64,000 nucleotides of DNA. It comes from JALEFZ01 sp039817415 (GTDB lineage Bacteria > Bacteroidota > Bacteroidia > J057). Position 1 is the first letter of the stretch; every line of letters starts with the position of its first letter. Location: contig JBCBVV010000021.1 of NCBI GenBank assembly GCA_039817415.1, positions 34,462 to 98,461 of the forward strand. Direction: 5' to 3'. This document shows, piece after piece, positions 25,337-34,043 of this stretch. The notes beneath the pieces are model-generated. The model made no database searches. It was not told where the DNA came from and saw only the letters and a list, made by a program, of their open reading frames with translations. The translations under genes and the position numbers were made by a program.

Positions 25337-27343
25337 ATGTCGTTTTGGGCCTGCAAAACAAATTTGTTGTTCATGATCCTGACTTGCCTTCAGGTATCAA
25401 TCTGTTTTGCCCAACAAGATGATATTGAGTCTCTTGAAAAAGTGCTGGATAGGAAGCGAGATCCAAAAGGTAAGGCAGAAACGCTCTTACAATTGGCAAG
25501 GTTGAATATGGATGTGGATCAGGACAAGGCCCTCGCTTATGCAGAAAAATCACTCGAACTTGGAAAAGAATTAAACGACATCGTTCACCAAGGGAAATCC
25601 CTTTACATCAAGGCTAGAACGTTTTACAACCAAAGAGAATATAATGAGGCGCTTCTTATGTACGAAGAGGCCATCCCCTATTTTAAAAATGAAATAATAG
25701 ATAAATTCCGGGCTGATTGCTATCAGGACATGGGGAATATTTATTTTTTCAAGGGTCGTTATCCAAGAGCTATTTATTATTATCAAAAGGCTTTTGAAAT
25801 TGCCAATAAACTCAACCTTTTGGAAGATCAGGCAGCCCTACAGTTTAATATGGCTCTCGCTAGCAATCGGACCGGTGAATTTATTGAGGCTATTCCCTAT
25901 TACGAGAAAGCGCTGGCCATTTGTCAGTCTTGCGATTGCCGCCTCAAAAAGCTAAACAAGTACATCACTAGTTTTGCCACTCTTCTTCTCAATTTAGCTG
26001 AGTATGACAAAGTTGATTCTCTTGTTAAGATTGGGCTTGATTTATCTGTAGAGAAAAAGGATACGATAAATATTCTAGCAAATACCATTTTATTGGCAAA
26101 TTCTAAGTTTTTTAAAGGGGACTTAGTTTCAGCCTATGAGTATAATTTTAGCGCCCAAAACCTAGCTAGGACTGCACGAGACTCTTCCATTCTAGGGATT
26201 TCATTACACAATATCGCGCTCATTATGAGCGAAATTGGAGATTTTGAGCGAGCAGATTCTTCTTTTCATGAAGCCCTTCGAATTCGAGAATTACGATCTG
26301 ACAAAAGAGGTGTTTTCGCCACCAAATCAGGGGTTGGAGTCATGTATATGGAGATGGGAAAATGGGAAGCGTCAACCCAAATCTTTTCCGAACTCGAATC
26401 CAAACTAGACCAAATATCTGAGAAAGAAGTTCAAGCATACGTCCTAAATAACCTAGCCGCTATTGCCTTACATGACAACCGCCTACTTGAAGCAGAAAAC
26501 TATTCGAATCAAACCATCCAGTTGGGAGGAAAAATCCAGCAGCTTGTACGGGTTCAAGATGCCAAAACTACCCTAGCTGAGGTTTATCTCAGGCAAGACA
26601 AAGCACCGGAAGCTGAAAAACTTTTGAGGGAAATCCTCTCTTGGGCAAAAGGAAAAGGAAAACTTTCCTATCAAAAAGAAGTCCTCCCTCTACTATCTTC
26701 AGCCTGCGATAAGCAAGGCAAAAAAGTTGCCGCTCTTTCCTACTGGAAAGCCTATCAGGATGTACAGGAAAAGATTGATGAACAACATTTGAAGCAAGAT
26801 ATCATCAGAAAGACCTTAGATTATCAGATGGTCGCGCGAGGAGAAAAAAACAAGGCAATACAAATTCAGGAAAAAACCGAACTCAACTTCAAAATCAAGG
26901 ACCAAAGGTCAATCCTCTATGTACTCATTGGTGTAATCGTGCTAGCTGGCATCCTGGTTTTTCTCCTTCTTTGGCAGGGAGGAAAGAGAAGACATACTAA
27001 TCATCTCCTTTCAGAACAAAACAAAGTTATTTCTAAGCAGAAGGAAGAAATCCTTAGCCTTAACCAGAACCTAGAACTAAAGGTTAAGGAACGGACCAGA
27101 ACCCTCGCCAAACGAAATGAACAACTTAAGTCCTTTGCCTTCATGAATTCCCATAAAGTGAGAGCTCCCTTATCAAATATTTTGGGAATTTTCCAGATGA
27201 TCAGGGAGGATGGATTTCACGACAAGGAAGAAGAACAAGCATTTATTGAAATGGCTGAAACATCAGCAAAGGAACTCGATAGGGTCATCAGGATGATTAA
27301 TCAGAAACTTTCCGAGGAAGAAGAAAACCAGGAAGGAATCTAA
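25337..27343 (+). CDS. TPR sensor protein with histidine-kinase dimerisation domain but no ATPase domain
   Basis: 668 residues. A signal/anchor stretch begins at MSFWACKTNLLF and ends at ICFAQ; an in-frame ATG 75 bases upstream gives a poor N-terminus. TPR repeats fill about 40-440 (for example ALMYEEAIPYF, DMGNIYFFKGRYPRAIYYYQKAFEIA). One transmembrane helix lies near 523-546 (ILYVLIGVIVLAGILVFLLLW), followed by a coiled coil and a HisKA-like dimerisation helix NSHKVRAPLSNILGIFQMI (about 602-622). The chain stops ~60 residues after the His with EEEENQEGI, so there is no HATPase domain. Such His-without-ATPase proteins may be phosphorylated by another kinase or only scaffold. Confidence 0.85.
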   Translation: MSFWACKTNLLFMILTCLQVSICFAQQDDIESLEKVLDRKRDPKGKAETLLQLARLNMDVDQDKALAYAEKSLELGKELNDIVHQGKSLYIKARTFYNQREYNEALLMYEEAIPYFKNEIIDKFRADCYQDMGNIYFFKGRYPRAIYYYQKAFEIANKLNLLEDQAALQFNMALASNRTGEFIEAIPYYEKALAICQSCDCRLKKLNKYITSFATLLLNLAEYDKVDSLVKIGLDLSVEKKDTINILANTILLANSKFFKGDLVSAYEYNFSAQNLARTARDSSILGISLHNIALIMSEIGDFERADSSFHEALRIRELRSDKRGVFATKSGVGVMYMEMGKWEASTQIFSELESKLDQISEKEVQAYVLNNLAAIALHDNRLLEAENYSNQTIQLGGKIQQLVRVQDAKTTLAEVYLRQDKAPEAEKLLREILSWAKGKGKLSYQKEVLPLLSSACDKQGKKVAALSYWKAYQDVQEKIDEQHLKQDIIRKTLDYQMVARGEKNKAIQIQEKTELNFKIKDQRSILYVLIGVIVLAGILVFLLLWQGGKRRHTNHLLSEQNKVISKQKEEILSLNQNLELKVKERTRTLAKRNEQLKSFAFMNSHKVRAPLSNILGIFQMIREDGFHDKEEEQAFIEMAETSAKELDRVIRMINQKLSEEEENQEGI

Positions 27344-27353
27344 GAGAGAAATG

Positions 27354-27391
27354 AAAAAATCCACTTCAGCCAATCTGAAGTGGATTTTTTA
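27354..27391. terminator. Bidirectional terminator before pckA
   Basis: A 16-bp perfect stem (AAAAAATCCACTTCAG and CTGAAGTGGATTTTTT) with a 5-base loop. It lies between the plus-strand sensor gene and the minus-strand pckA, serving both. Confidence 0.93.
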
Positions 27392-27416
27392 TATGTCTCG
27401 ATTAACAACCTAGCTT

Positions 27417-29024
27417 TTAATTTTCCGAAAATATCTTCGGTGCCGCAGCCTTGATCTCATTGCTGGCAAAGTCGCTGTATTTCTGGAAGTTCTCGCTGAA
27501 TAGTTTAGCTAGTTCTTGCGCCTTTTTGTCATAAGCTACCTTATCAGCCCACGTATTTCTAGGATTTAATACCTCTGAAGGCACATTGGGAACCGAAGTT
27601 GGCGTAGAGAGATTAAATACTGGATCACTCACATAATCTACTCCTTTCAACCAGCCATTGAGGGCGGCTGTAATCATAGCTCTGGTAAACTTCAACTTGA
27701 TCCTTGATCCCACACCATAAGGTCCACCAGTCCATCCGGTATTAACTAGCCAAACTGTAGTTTCGTAGGTTCTGATTTTTTCTCCTAACATCTCTGCATA
27801 TCGGGTTGGATGTAGCGGAAGAAAAGGTTCTCCAAAACAAGATGAGAACACTGCTTGAGGTTCGTCAATCCCTTCCTCAGTACCGGCAATCTTGGCTGTA
27901 TACCCAGAAATGAATTGATACATCGCCTGCTCAGGGCTTAACCTTGAAATCGGAGGCAACACACCAAAAGCGTCACATGTCAAAAAGAAAATGTTCTTAG
28001 GTACCTCTCCCATAGAGGGCTTCATGATGTTGTTGATGTGATGAATCGGATAGGAAACTCTAATATTCTGGGTAATAGAGTCATCCTTGAAGTTCAACCT
28101 ACGAGACCTGGGATAGAACTTCATGTTTTCCACAATGGCACCATGCTTCACGGCATTCCATATATCTGGTTCTTTCTCGGGTGTCAGGTCAATAGTCTTG
28201 GCATAGCAGCCTCCTTCTATGTTGAATACACCATCTTTGGTCCATCCATGCTCATCATCACCGATTAGCTTACGCTCAGGGTCAGCCGAAAGTGTGGTCT
28301 TACCTGTTCCTGATAAACCAAAGAAAATTGCGGTATCGCTCTTCCGGCCTACGTTTGCAGAACAATGCATAGAGAGTACTCCCTCCATTGGAAGAACATA
28401 ATTCATCACGGTAAAGATCCCTTTCTTGATCTCTCCTGTATAACCTGATCCGCCAATAAGGATGACCTTGCGTGTGAAGTTGATGATGGTGAAGTTCTCT
28501 TGACGTGTACCATCAGTTTGGGGATCAGCAAAGAATCCTCTTGCCGCGATAATGGTCCACTCAGGCTGGAAGTTCTCCAAATCTTCTTCCTCAGGTCTGA
28601 TAAACATGTTGTTGACAAACATATTCGCCCAGGGAAGGGTGTTGATTACACGAACATTTAGCCTGTAGTTAGGATCTGCCCCTGCATATACATCTCTAAT
28701 AAAGAGCTCCTTCTCCTGAAGGTAGGATTGCATTTTGGCTAGAATTCGTTCGTATTTGTCTACTTCGATAGGTTGATTGATGTCTCCCCACCAGATGGTA
28801 TTTTCTGTATTGACATCTTTGACAACGAATTTGTCTTTGGGGGATCTTCCGGTAAACTTACCTGTGTGTACTAACAAGGCACCATTGTCGCAAAGCTCTC
28901 CTATTCCTCGAATAAGAGACATCTCCAGTAAGGCTGCCGGTGATAAATTCCAATACTGTTTCCCAGTATTCTTTAATCCTACAGAATCAAGCCCTACTTT
29001 TGGGACAATCTCGGTATAACTCAT
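27417..29024 (-). CDS. pckA: Phosphoenolpyruvate carboxykinase (ATP)
   Basis: 535 residues, full length. Converts oxaloacetate plus ATP to PEP plus CO2 (gluconeogenesis) in the cytoplasm. Visible motifs: substrate-binding HTGKFTGRSPKDKF, MHCSANVG, the kinase P-loop GLSGTGKTTLS, the kinase-2 motif LIGDDEHGW, and the C-terminal VNTGWTGGPYGVGSR adenine/arginine site. The start ATG gives the usual N-terminus with LKNTGKQYWNLSPAALLEMS. It stands alone, separated from rsmE (divergent) by a 240-bp AT-rich control region in which I see no convincing promoter box. Gluconeogenic capacity suits growth on peptides and lipids. Confidence 0.98.
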   Translation of the reverse strand: MSYTEIVPKVGLDSVGLKNTGKQYWNLSPAALLEMSLIRGIGELCDNGALLVHTGKFTGRSPKDKFVVKDVNTENTIWWGDINQPIEVDKYERILAKMQSYLQEKELFIRDVYAGADPNYRLNVRVINTLPWANMFVNNMFIRPEEEDLENFQPEWTIIAARGFFADPQTDGTRQENFTIINFTRKVILIGGSGYTGEIKKGIFTVMNYVLPMEGVLSMHCSANVGRKSDTAIFFGLSGTGKTTLSADPERKLIGDDEHGWTKDGVFNIEGGCYAKTIDLTPEKEPDIWNAVKHGAIVENMKFYPRSRRLNFKDDSITQNIRVSYPIHHINNIMKPSMGEVPKNIFFLTCDAFGVLPPISRLSPEQAMYQFISGYTAKIAGTEEGIDEPQAVFSSCFGEPFLPLHPTRYAEMLGEKIRTYETTVWLVNTGWTGGPYGVGSRIKLKFTRAMITAALNGWLKGVDYVSDPVFNLSTPTSVPNVPSEVLNPRNTWADKVAYDKKAQELAKLFSENFQKYSDFASNEIKAAAPKIFSEN

Positions 29025-29264
29025 GTACGTAAATTATTTAGCAATTAAGAGGTAAAGCGAATATTGCACAAAAAACGAATTTTCGCTACTTGAGCAAATG
29101 ATATTTGTTTGTCTTAAACATACAATCCGCAAGCAACAAGCCAAAAAATATCGGCATCTAAAATTACTTGTCTTAGATGTACTAAGTTTTCAGTTAAAAT
29201 TTTGTTAGACAGGTAAGTAAAAGACTACTTTTCAAGTATATTCTCTTTGTAATGAAAATTTGCC

Positions 29265-29981
29265 ATGTACATATTCTTTGGGAATTTGACTTCTGATAAT
29301 GAGGCAATATTAGGAGCAGAGGAAAGCAGGCATGCTATTAAGGTGCTTAGAAAGCAGCCAGGTGATGAGATCTACTTTACAGAAGGCAAGGGTACTTTGT
29401 ATAAAGGAACCATTGACTCCCAAAGCAAAACCGAGACTCACATCTCTATTCTTGCCTCCTTTCCCTCATATGGAGAGCATGCCTTTCATATTCGTATGGC
29501 AGTTTCTCCTTTAAGGCTAAAAGATCGCTTTGAATGGATGATCGAAAAGGCAGTTGAGCTGGGAGTGAATGAGATTGTTCCCCTTCAATGTAAAAGAACC
29601 GATCCATTTAAAGCCAAATACAAAGATGAGAGAATCAAAACGCTCATGATGGCTGCCCTCAAACAGTGCAAACGAACGCAATTCCCAGAACTCCATCCTT
29701 TGACACCTATAAACGATTGGTTAAAACAGGACATCAAGGGAGCAAAGTTTATCGGTTGGTGTGAAGAGGACACCCAAGCCATTCAGGATTTTTCTACCAA
29801 CATCCAGCAAGAAAATGAGCTTACTTTCCTCATCGGTCCCGAGGGCGACTTCACCGACGAAGAAGTAGAGATGGCCCGACAGGCTGATTTTATTCCCATA
29901 TCGCTTGGGGAAAACAGACTGCGTACCGAAACGGCTGCCATTTTTGGATTGTCCATCTTCAAGCTGATTAAGGGCTATTAA
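29265..29981 (+). CDS. rsmE: 16S rRNA (uracil(1498)-N(3))-methyltransferase
   Basis: 238 residues of SPOUT-class methyltransferase. Uses S-adenosylmethionine to methylate U1498 in 16S rRNA. The C-terminal knot motifs are clear: FLIGPEGDFTDEEVEMA and PISLGENRLRTETAAIFGLSIFKLI, and the N-terminal PUA-like part starts with FFGNLTSDNEAILGAEESRHAIKVLRKQPGDEI, with the family's RFEWMIEKAVELGVNEIVPLQCKRT in between. The gene is a single unit; no terminator with a long stem is visible after it. Confidence 0.97.
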   Translation: MYIFFGNLTSDNEAILGAEESRHAIKVLRKQPGDEIYFTEGKGTLYKGTIDSQSKTETHISILASFPSYGEHAFHIRMAVSPLRLKDRFEWMIEKAVELGVNEIVPLQCKRTDPFKAKYKDERIKTLMMAALKQCKRTQFPELHPLTPINDWLKQDIKGAKFIGWCEEDTQAIQDFSTNIQQENELTFLIGPEGDFTDEEVEMARQADFIPISLGENRLRTETAAIFGLSIFKLIKGY

Positions 29982-30075
29982 ATCTTTACCAAGAATCAAC
30001 GGAAACATGATGTAACAATCAGTAGAGATTGGCCACTGAATTTAAGGGAATTACCTTTTAACTTTCGAATTGTCG

Positions 30076-30089
30076 GGTATGTACATACC
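30076..30089. promoter_or_regulatory. Perfect 14-bp palindrome upstream of an outer-membrane protein gene
   Basis: GGTATGTACATACC is its own reverse complement. It lies 88 bases before the barrel/LysM-like gene and 95 bases after rsmE. A protein-binding site is plausible, but no regulator is known for it. Confidence 0.35.
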
Positions 30090-30176
30090 TATTGACCATT
30101 GAGATCGTTATTGTTTGTACAGGGTAATAAAATCCCAAACTTAATGGACTGTATTGCCCCCTACTTTATCAGGCCC

Positions 30177-31325
30177 ATGAAAAACCTTCATTACCTGTTA
30201 CTTCTCACCCTATTGATTATACCCTCAGCAAGTTGGGGGCAGGGAAAAGGTGGCCCCCTTCGCGTAAGCCTTGGGTGGACAGGTATGATCTACAAAGGAG
30301 ATCTGACACTCAACGAAGGGCAATATGCTAGAATGTACCCCGGTGGGAATCTAGCCCTGCAATTTGCCAATCACCGTAAGTTTAGAATGCGGTTTAATGC
30401 AGGCTTCGGAAAAGTCGTAGAACAGGTCGATCAAATCTCAAAGCTTTACGACAACAATCGCATCACCAATAGCTACTTTGAAACCAACCTATTCTACATT
30501 GACTTAAGGCTGATGAGATATTTTTGGAGAAAGGGACCTATTCATCCTTATGTAGGTATTGGCCCTTCTCTTCTATTCTTTAATCCTCGCGACGCTGAAG
30601 GAAATTTTCTTATAGACAATATTTTCACAAGAGAAGCCGGAGAGGAGTATGCTACCACTATTTTTGTGTGGCCAGCAACGCTTGGCTTTTCTGTTCCTGT
30701 AAGTAAGCGTCTCTCCATTTCCACAGAGTACGTGTACCGACTGAATGTTTCAGATTACATCGACAACATCGGCATACTGGGAGAAGATCCGGGTAAAGAT
30801 CAACTTCATACCGTTCAGGTTAGCGTTGATATCAATCTGATTGGTAAGCCTATTGAAAGCAAACCTAGCTCTCCACCTCAAGTTAGACCAGATGTGCTCG
30901 CAGTAGCAGATGAACGGGACAATACTTCTCGTGAAGGTCGTCTAAGGAATAAAAAGGTTAAGAAGAGCCAAGGGATTGCCCAGCAGGACCTGGTGTTACA
31001 AGAGATTGACTATATCCTGTATCAGGAGGAAGAGCGTATATATAGAATTCCCCGCGGAGAAGTATTTTTCGGAGATGAGAGCCTCATCAATGAAGAATTA
31101 GAAAAGGAGTACTATGGGGAATTGAAGGAAGTAGCCTTATCTAACAAATGGTACCGTTCCATCAAATTGAACAACACGCTCGCCATATCTGCCCTTTGTC
31201 GTCAATATAGACTGAGTCCAGAAGAATGGAAGCAGTTGAATCCAAGCTTAGCTGACCCTGTTCTCGAAGGAAAAGATTTCCTCGTTCCTGATTATGAAAG
31301 AGCAGAAAATTCTCTAAAAAATTAA
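30177..31325 (+). CDS. Outer-membrane beta-barrel protein with C-terminal LysM-like part
   Basis: 382 residues. Start is the ATG that opens the signal peptide (MKNLHYLLLLTLLIIPSASWGQ); in-frame alternatives upstream add a non-signal stretch. Residues about 22-230 look like an eight- to ten-stranded outer-membrane barrel (VSLGWTGMIYKGDLTLNEGQYARMYPGG, FYIDLRLMRYFW, GPIHPYVGIGPSLLFF, RLSISTEYVYRLNVSDYIDNIG). A linker of ~70 residues with Pro and charged runs leads to a C-terminal segment (LNNTLAISALCRQYRLSPEEWKQLNPSL, then LEGKDFLVPDYE) that has the spacing of a LysM peptidoglycan-binding repeat. It could link the outer membrane to peptidoglycan; this is inference. It ends four bases from the convergent DUF4905 gene. 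Confidence 0.75.
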   Translation: MKNLHYLLLLTLLIIPSASWGQGKGGPLRVSLGWTGMIYKGDLTLNEGQYARMYPGGNLALQFANHRKFRMRFNAGFGKVVEQVDQISKLYDNNRITNSYFETNLFYIDLRLMRYFWRKGPIHPYVGIGPSLLFFNPRDAEGNFLIDNIFTREAGEEYATTIFVWPATLGFSVPVSKRLSISTEYVYRLNVSDYIDNIGILGEDPGKDQLHTVQVSVDINLIGKPIESKPSSPPQVRPDVLAVADERDNTSREGRLRNKKVKKSQGIAQQDLVLQEIDYILYQEEERIYRIPRGEVFFGDESLINEELEKEYYGELKEVALSNKWYRSIKLNNTLAISALCRQYRLSPEEWKQLNPSLADPVLEGKDFLVPDYERAENSLKN

Positions 31326-31329
31326 CGAC

Positions 31330-32079
31330 TCACAATTGCTGCCATACCACGGTATGGCTGTCGGGTGAATAAAAAAGGAAATCACCTTCCACAAAAAAGC
31401 TGTCTAACATCAGCTTCTCACATGCAGCTTCTCCCAAAATTTCCCATTGCTTGTTGGCTTTATCCCAGGACATCCAACTACTCTTAAGGTCCTTCCCTAT
31501 TTCGCCTTGGTATAGCTGAAGGTATGCTTGATGCTCGTTCTCCCAACATGCCATCTGATACACAGGAGTTATGCCTTGTACTTGTTCAAGCTTTTGTTTC
31601 CAATTGTCAAATATCGCTGAGGACTCAAGGTGAAGGGATGGAAAATGCCGAATTTCGTCTCTTACTTCTTGTAAAGGGATACTGACCTCTTTATCAGTTT
31701 GCTGGCCATTCTCCCAATTGAGGACTTGTCCATCCTCTAGCTGAATTCCCTCAACAAAAGTCTGTGCCATGACAGCATCTTCTCTGGACCAAAGCAATTT
31801 ACCTGTCAAGAGGTCTATGGCGTAGACCCCTTTATGATTTGGAAGACCCTCCTTTTCATAGCCATGTAGGAGGGCAACTTGGCCAAATATCTCTAAAAGG
31901 CCTACCCACCAAGCGGGAATCTCTTCAGATGGGAGAATATCCATTTTCCCTTTTAACAAGCTTCCAACGGCATAATAAACCTGCCGTTCTTGCTTATTGC
32001 GCAATTCACATACAAGGATACCAGATTTCGAATCAGGCATCACTTTCCATAGGATGTCCTCAAATCTGTGCAAGAACAT
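31330..32079 (-). CDS. DUF4905 domain protein
   Basis: 249 residues, beta-propeller-like, cytoplasmic (no signal). Matches DUF4905 by its order of motifs: RFEDILWKVMPDSKSGILVCELRNKQ, AWWVGLLEIFGQVALLHGYEKEGLPNHKGVYAIDLLTGKLLWSREDAVM, then GQVLNWENGQ, and YQMACWENEHQAYLQLYQG at the end. The family is limited to Bacteroidota and uncharacterised. The motifs suggest a short WD-like or PQQ-like repeat of unknown partner. Convergent with the previous gene with almost no space, and its start is 398 bases from the sigma factor gene. Confidence 0.8.
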   Translation of the reverse strand: MFLHRFEDILWKVMPDSKSGILVCELRNKQERQVYYAVGSLLKGKMDILPSEEIPAWWVGLLEIFGQVALLHGYEKEGLPNHKGVYAIDLLTGKLLWSREDAVMAQTFVEGIQLEDGQVLNWENGQQTDKEVSIPLQEVRDEIRHFPSLHLESSAIFDNWKQKLEQVQGITPVYQMACWENEHQAYLQLYQGEIGKDLKSSWMSWDKANKQWEILGEAACEKLMLDSFFVEGDFLFYSPDSHTVVWQQL

Positions 32080-32477
32080 GGCGAAAGCGAGTTAAATGAC
32101 AAAAATTCTAACCAAATCTAACATTTATCATGATCTCGGGGGATATTATAACAAAAATCATATGTAAACCCCACAAATTTTAACCCCCTGATTATTAGAT
32201 AGATACATGATAGACTTTTCATATTGTTCAAGTAATTCAAACAAAAAGCTTACACAAATATAGCAATTTATATGTCCTATTTACCCAAAGTAATTATTGT
32301 AATAATATGATATTCAATATGTTATATTAAAAGATGTTCTAACATTATTTCTTCCTATCACTTGTTCGCTTTAATTTTTTTGTTTAGCTTGTATTCACAA
32401 TAGTTAAACAAAATGTTTTGGAAATAATCGGAACATCTTGTTAATTGCAATTGTACTTTCAATAAATTCCATAAGTT
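32080..32477. other. 398-bp AT-rich intergenic region before the carotenoid sigma gene
   Basis: This is the longest gene-free AT-rich gap in the window apart from the regions near 11 kb and the right edge. It is divergent: the DUF4905 gene leaves to the left and the sigma gene to the right. I see no convincing open frame, tRNA or strong hairpin. A loose promoter candidate for the sigma gene exists (TTTGTTTAG about 85 bases upstream), but the -7 element does not match TAnnTTTG well. It presumably carries the control signals for the sigma factor. Confidence 0.6.
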
Positions 32478-32987
32478 ATGACAACGATAGAGTTTAACAA
32501 GGCAGTAGTAGATCTTCACCAATCTCTCAAGCCCATAGCATACAAACTTACCCGCGATAACGAGGAAGCGAATGACCTTATTCAGGAGACACTGTTGAAG
32601 GCAATTGCGAATCGCGAGAAATTTACTGATGGCACTAACCTCAAAGCATGGCTTTACACCATCATGAAGAATACATTTATTACTAACTACCACAGATTGG
32701 TTAAGCGTAAGACTTTCATTGATACCACTGATAACTTGCACTTTATCAACTCATCCAAGCACATCACAGAGAATGCTGCTGGGAACAAGCTTGCCATGGA
32801 TGAGATCAACACAGCGATCAAGGACTTGAGCTACGAATACAAGACACCATTTTTGATGCATTTCAAGGGGTATAAGTACTTTGAAATTGCTGACATTTTG
32901 AATATTCCTATTGGTACTGTGAAGAACAGAATTCACATTGCTAGAAAAGAATTAAAAGGAAAGTTGAAGAGTTACTCAAAGGCTTAA
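32478..32987 (+). CDS. ECF sigma factor next to the carotenoid genes
   Basis: 169 residues: region 2 (VDLHQSLKPIAYKLTRDNEEANDLIQETLLKAIANREKF and LKAWLYTIMKNTFITNYHRLVKRK) and region 4 (AMDEINTAIKDLSYEYKTPFLMHFKGYKYFEIADILNIPIGTVKNRIHIARKELK). No anti-sigma partner is adjacent. Sigma genes of this kind lie next to crt clusters in various Bacteroidota, and light- or redox-controlled pigment synthesis is a plausible role. No protein fused C-terminal domain. A hairpin lies between it and crtB, so crtB may be transcribed separately under its control. Confidence 0.88.
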   Translation: MTTIEFNKAVVDLHQSLKPIAYKLTRDNEEANDLIQETLLKAIANREKFTDGTNLKAWLYTIMKNTFITNYHRLVKRKTFIDTTDNLHFINSSKHITENAAGNKLAMDEINTAIKDLSYEYKTPFLMHFKGYKYFEIADILNIPIGTVKNRIHIARKELKGKLKSYSKA

Positions 32988-33114
32988 CTAAAGTCAGATT
33001 TTGTTAAACTCTTTTCACTATATATAAAACATCTCATTCGTTTTGTCGGTTTTGCTTATATCTTTGTTTAAGTAAGCGCCCGAAGAATGAGAGTTTAAGA
33101 AAGTACTACATTCT

Positions 33115-33149
33115 AAAGGCCATCACATTTTTGTGAATGGCTTTTTTTT
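33115..33149 (+). terminator. Rho-independent terminator between sigma gene and crtB
   Basis: AAAGGCCATCAC and GTGAATGGCTTT pair with one bulge, over a 6-base loop, followed by T8. It should end transcription from the sigma gene; alternatively, transcription starting after the sigma gene could be attenuated here. Confidence 0.75.
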
Positions 33150-33180
33150 GCGCAAAACCGTTATCCTTAATCTACTTTTG
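33147..33180 (+). promoter_or_regulatory. Candidate crtB promoter
   Basis: TACTTTTG, a perfect TAnnTTTG -7 element, is preceded by TTTG, 22 bases upstream (a little wider than the usual 19-21). If real, transcription would start around 33185, after the first in-frame ATG (33183), which favours the internal ATG at 33204 as start of CrtB or a leaderless message. Confidence 0.4.
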
Positions 33181-33182
33181 TC

Positions 33183-34037
33183 ATGAGTACTCACCACATA
33201 CCCATGCAGCTATATAGTTCCACCTGCATGGAATGTAGCAAAGTCATCACGCAGCGATATAGCACCTCGTTTACCTTGGGGATCAAAACCCTCAACAAGA
33301 GGTTCCATCCATCCATTTATGCGATATATGGATTTGTAAGAGCCGCGGATGAGATTGTGGATACCTTCCATAATTACGACAAGGAATTTTTGTTAGAGCA
33401 GTTTCGCCAGGATACTTACCAGGCGATTGAAAAAGGCATCAGCCTAAACCCTGTCCTACATTCCTTCCAGCAGGTAGTCAATGAATTTAACATTGAGCGC
33501 GAGTTGATCGATGCCTTTCTTCATAGCATGGAAATGGACTTACATGATCAAAACTACAATCAGTCTTTGTACGAGGAATATATCTATGGATCGGCTGAAG
33601 TAGTAGGCCTCATGTGCCTTCGCGTATTTGTAGAGGGGGATGATGCTAGATATCAAAGTTTGCGCGAATCTGCCAGGAGCCTAGGAGCTGCCTTCCAAAA
33701 GGTGAATTTCCTGAGAGATATGAAATCTGACTTCAAGGATAGAGGAAGAGTTTACTTCCCGGGGGTCGACTTCACCCAATTCGATGATGAAGCCAAGAAA
33801 AAGATTGAGGATGACATTCAGCGAGATTTTGACCACGCGCTGGAAGGAATCCAAAGCCTACCTGAAGGAGCGAGAAATGGAGTCTATTTGGCCTACAAAT
33901 ACTATCTGAAACTCTTCAAGAAAATCAGCAAGCTTCCGCCATCTAGGATTTTGCAGGAAAGGATCCGAATTCCAGATCCAGAAAAGATGGTGATCTTGTT
34001 TGGAACAGTTGTAAAGCAGCAGTTTAGTTTCTTCTAA
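33183..34037 (+). CDS. crtB: Phytoene synthase
   Basis: Condenses two GGPP molecules to phytoene, the first committed carotenoid step. 284 residues of the trans-isoprenyl synthase fold. Aspartate-rich motif 1 is ADEIVDTF (D56-D60), motif 2 is NFLRDMKSDFKDRGRVYFP (about 178-196), which carries the second Asp set; YSTSFTLG and a C-terminal basic segment are usual for the family. A second ATG at 33204 (MQLYSS) gives an N-terminus closer to homologues; the first is kept only because it is the longest. It begins the block of crt genes and is followed 6 bases later by an uncharacterised small gene. Confidence 0.97.
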   Translation: MSTHHIPMQLYSSTCMECSKVITQRYSTSFTLGIKTLNKRFHPSIYAIYGFVRAADEIVDTFHNYDKEFLLEQFRQDTYQAIEKGISLNPVLHSFQQVVNEFNIERELIDAFLHSMEMDLHDQNYNQSLYEEYIYGSAEVVGLMCLRVFVEGDDARYQSLRESARSLGAAFQKVNFLRDMKSDFKDRGRVYFPGVDFTQFDDEAKKKIEDDIQRDFDHALEGIQSLPEGARNGVYLAYKYYLKLFKKISKLPPSRILQERIRIPDPEKMVILFGTVVKQQFSFF

Positions 34038-34043
34038 ACCCTC

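Noticed and set aside
29025..29264. Riboswitch or sRNA in the pckA-rsmE gap
   Set aside because: AT-rich sequence without a strong stem or conserved riboswitch core; only ordinary control sequence is likely.
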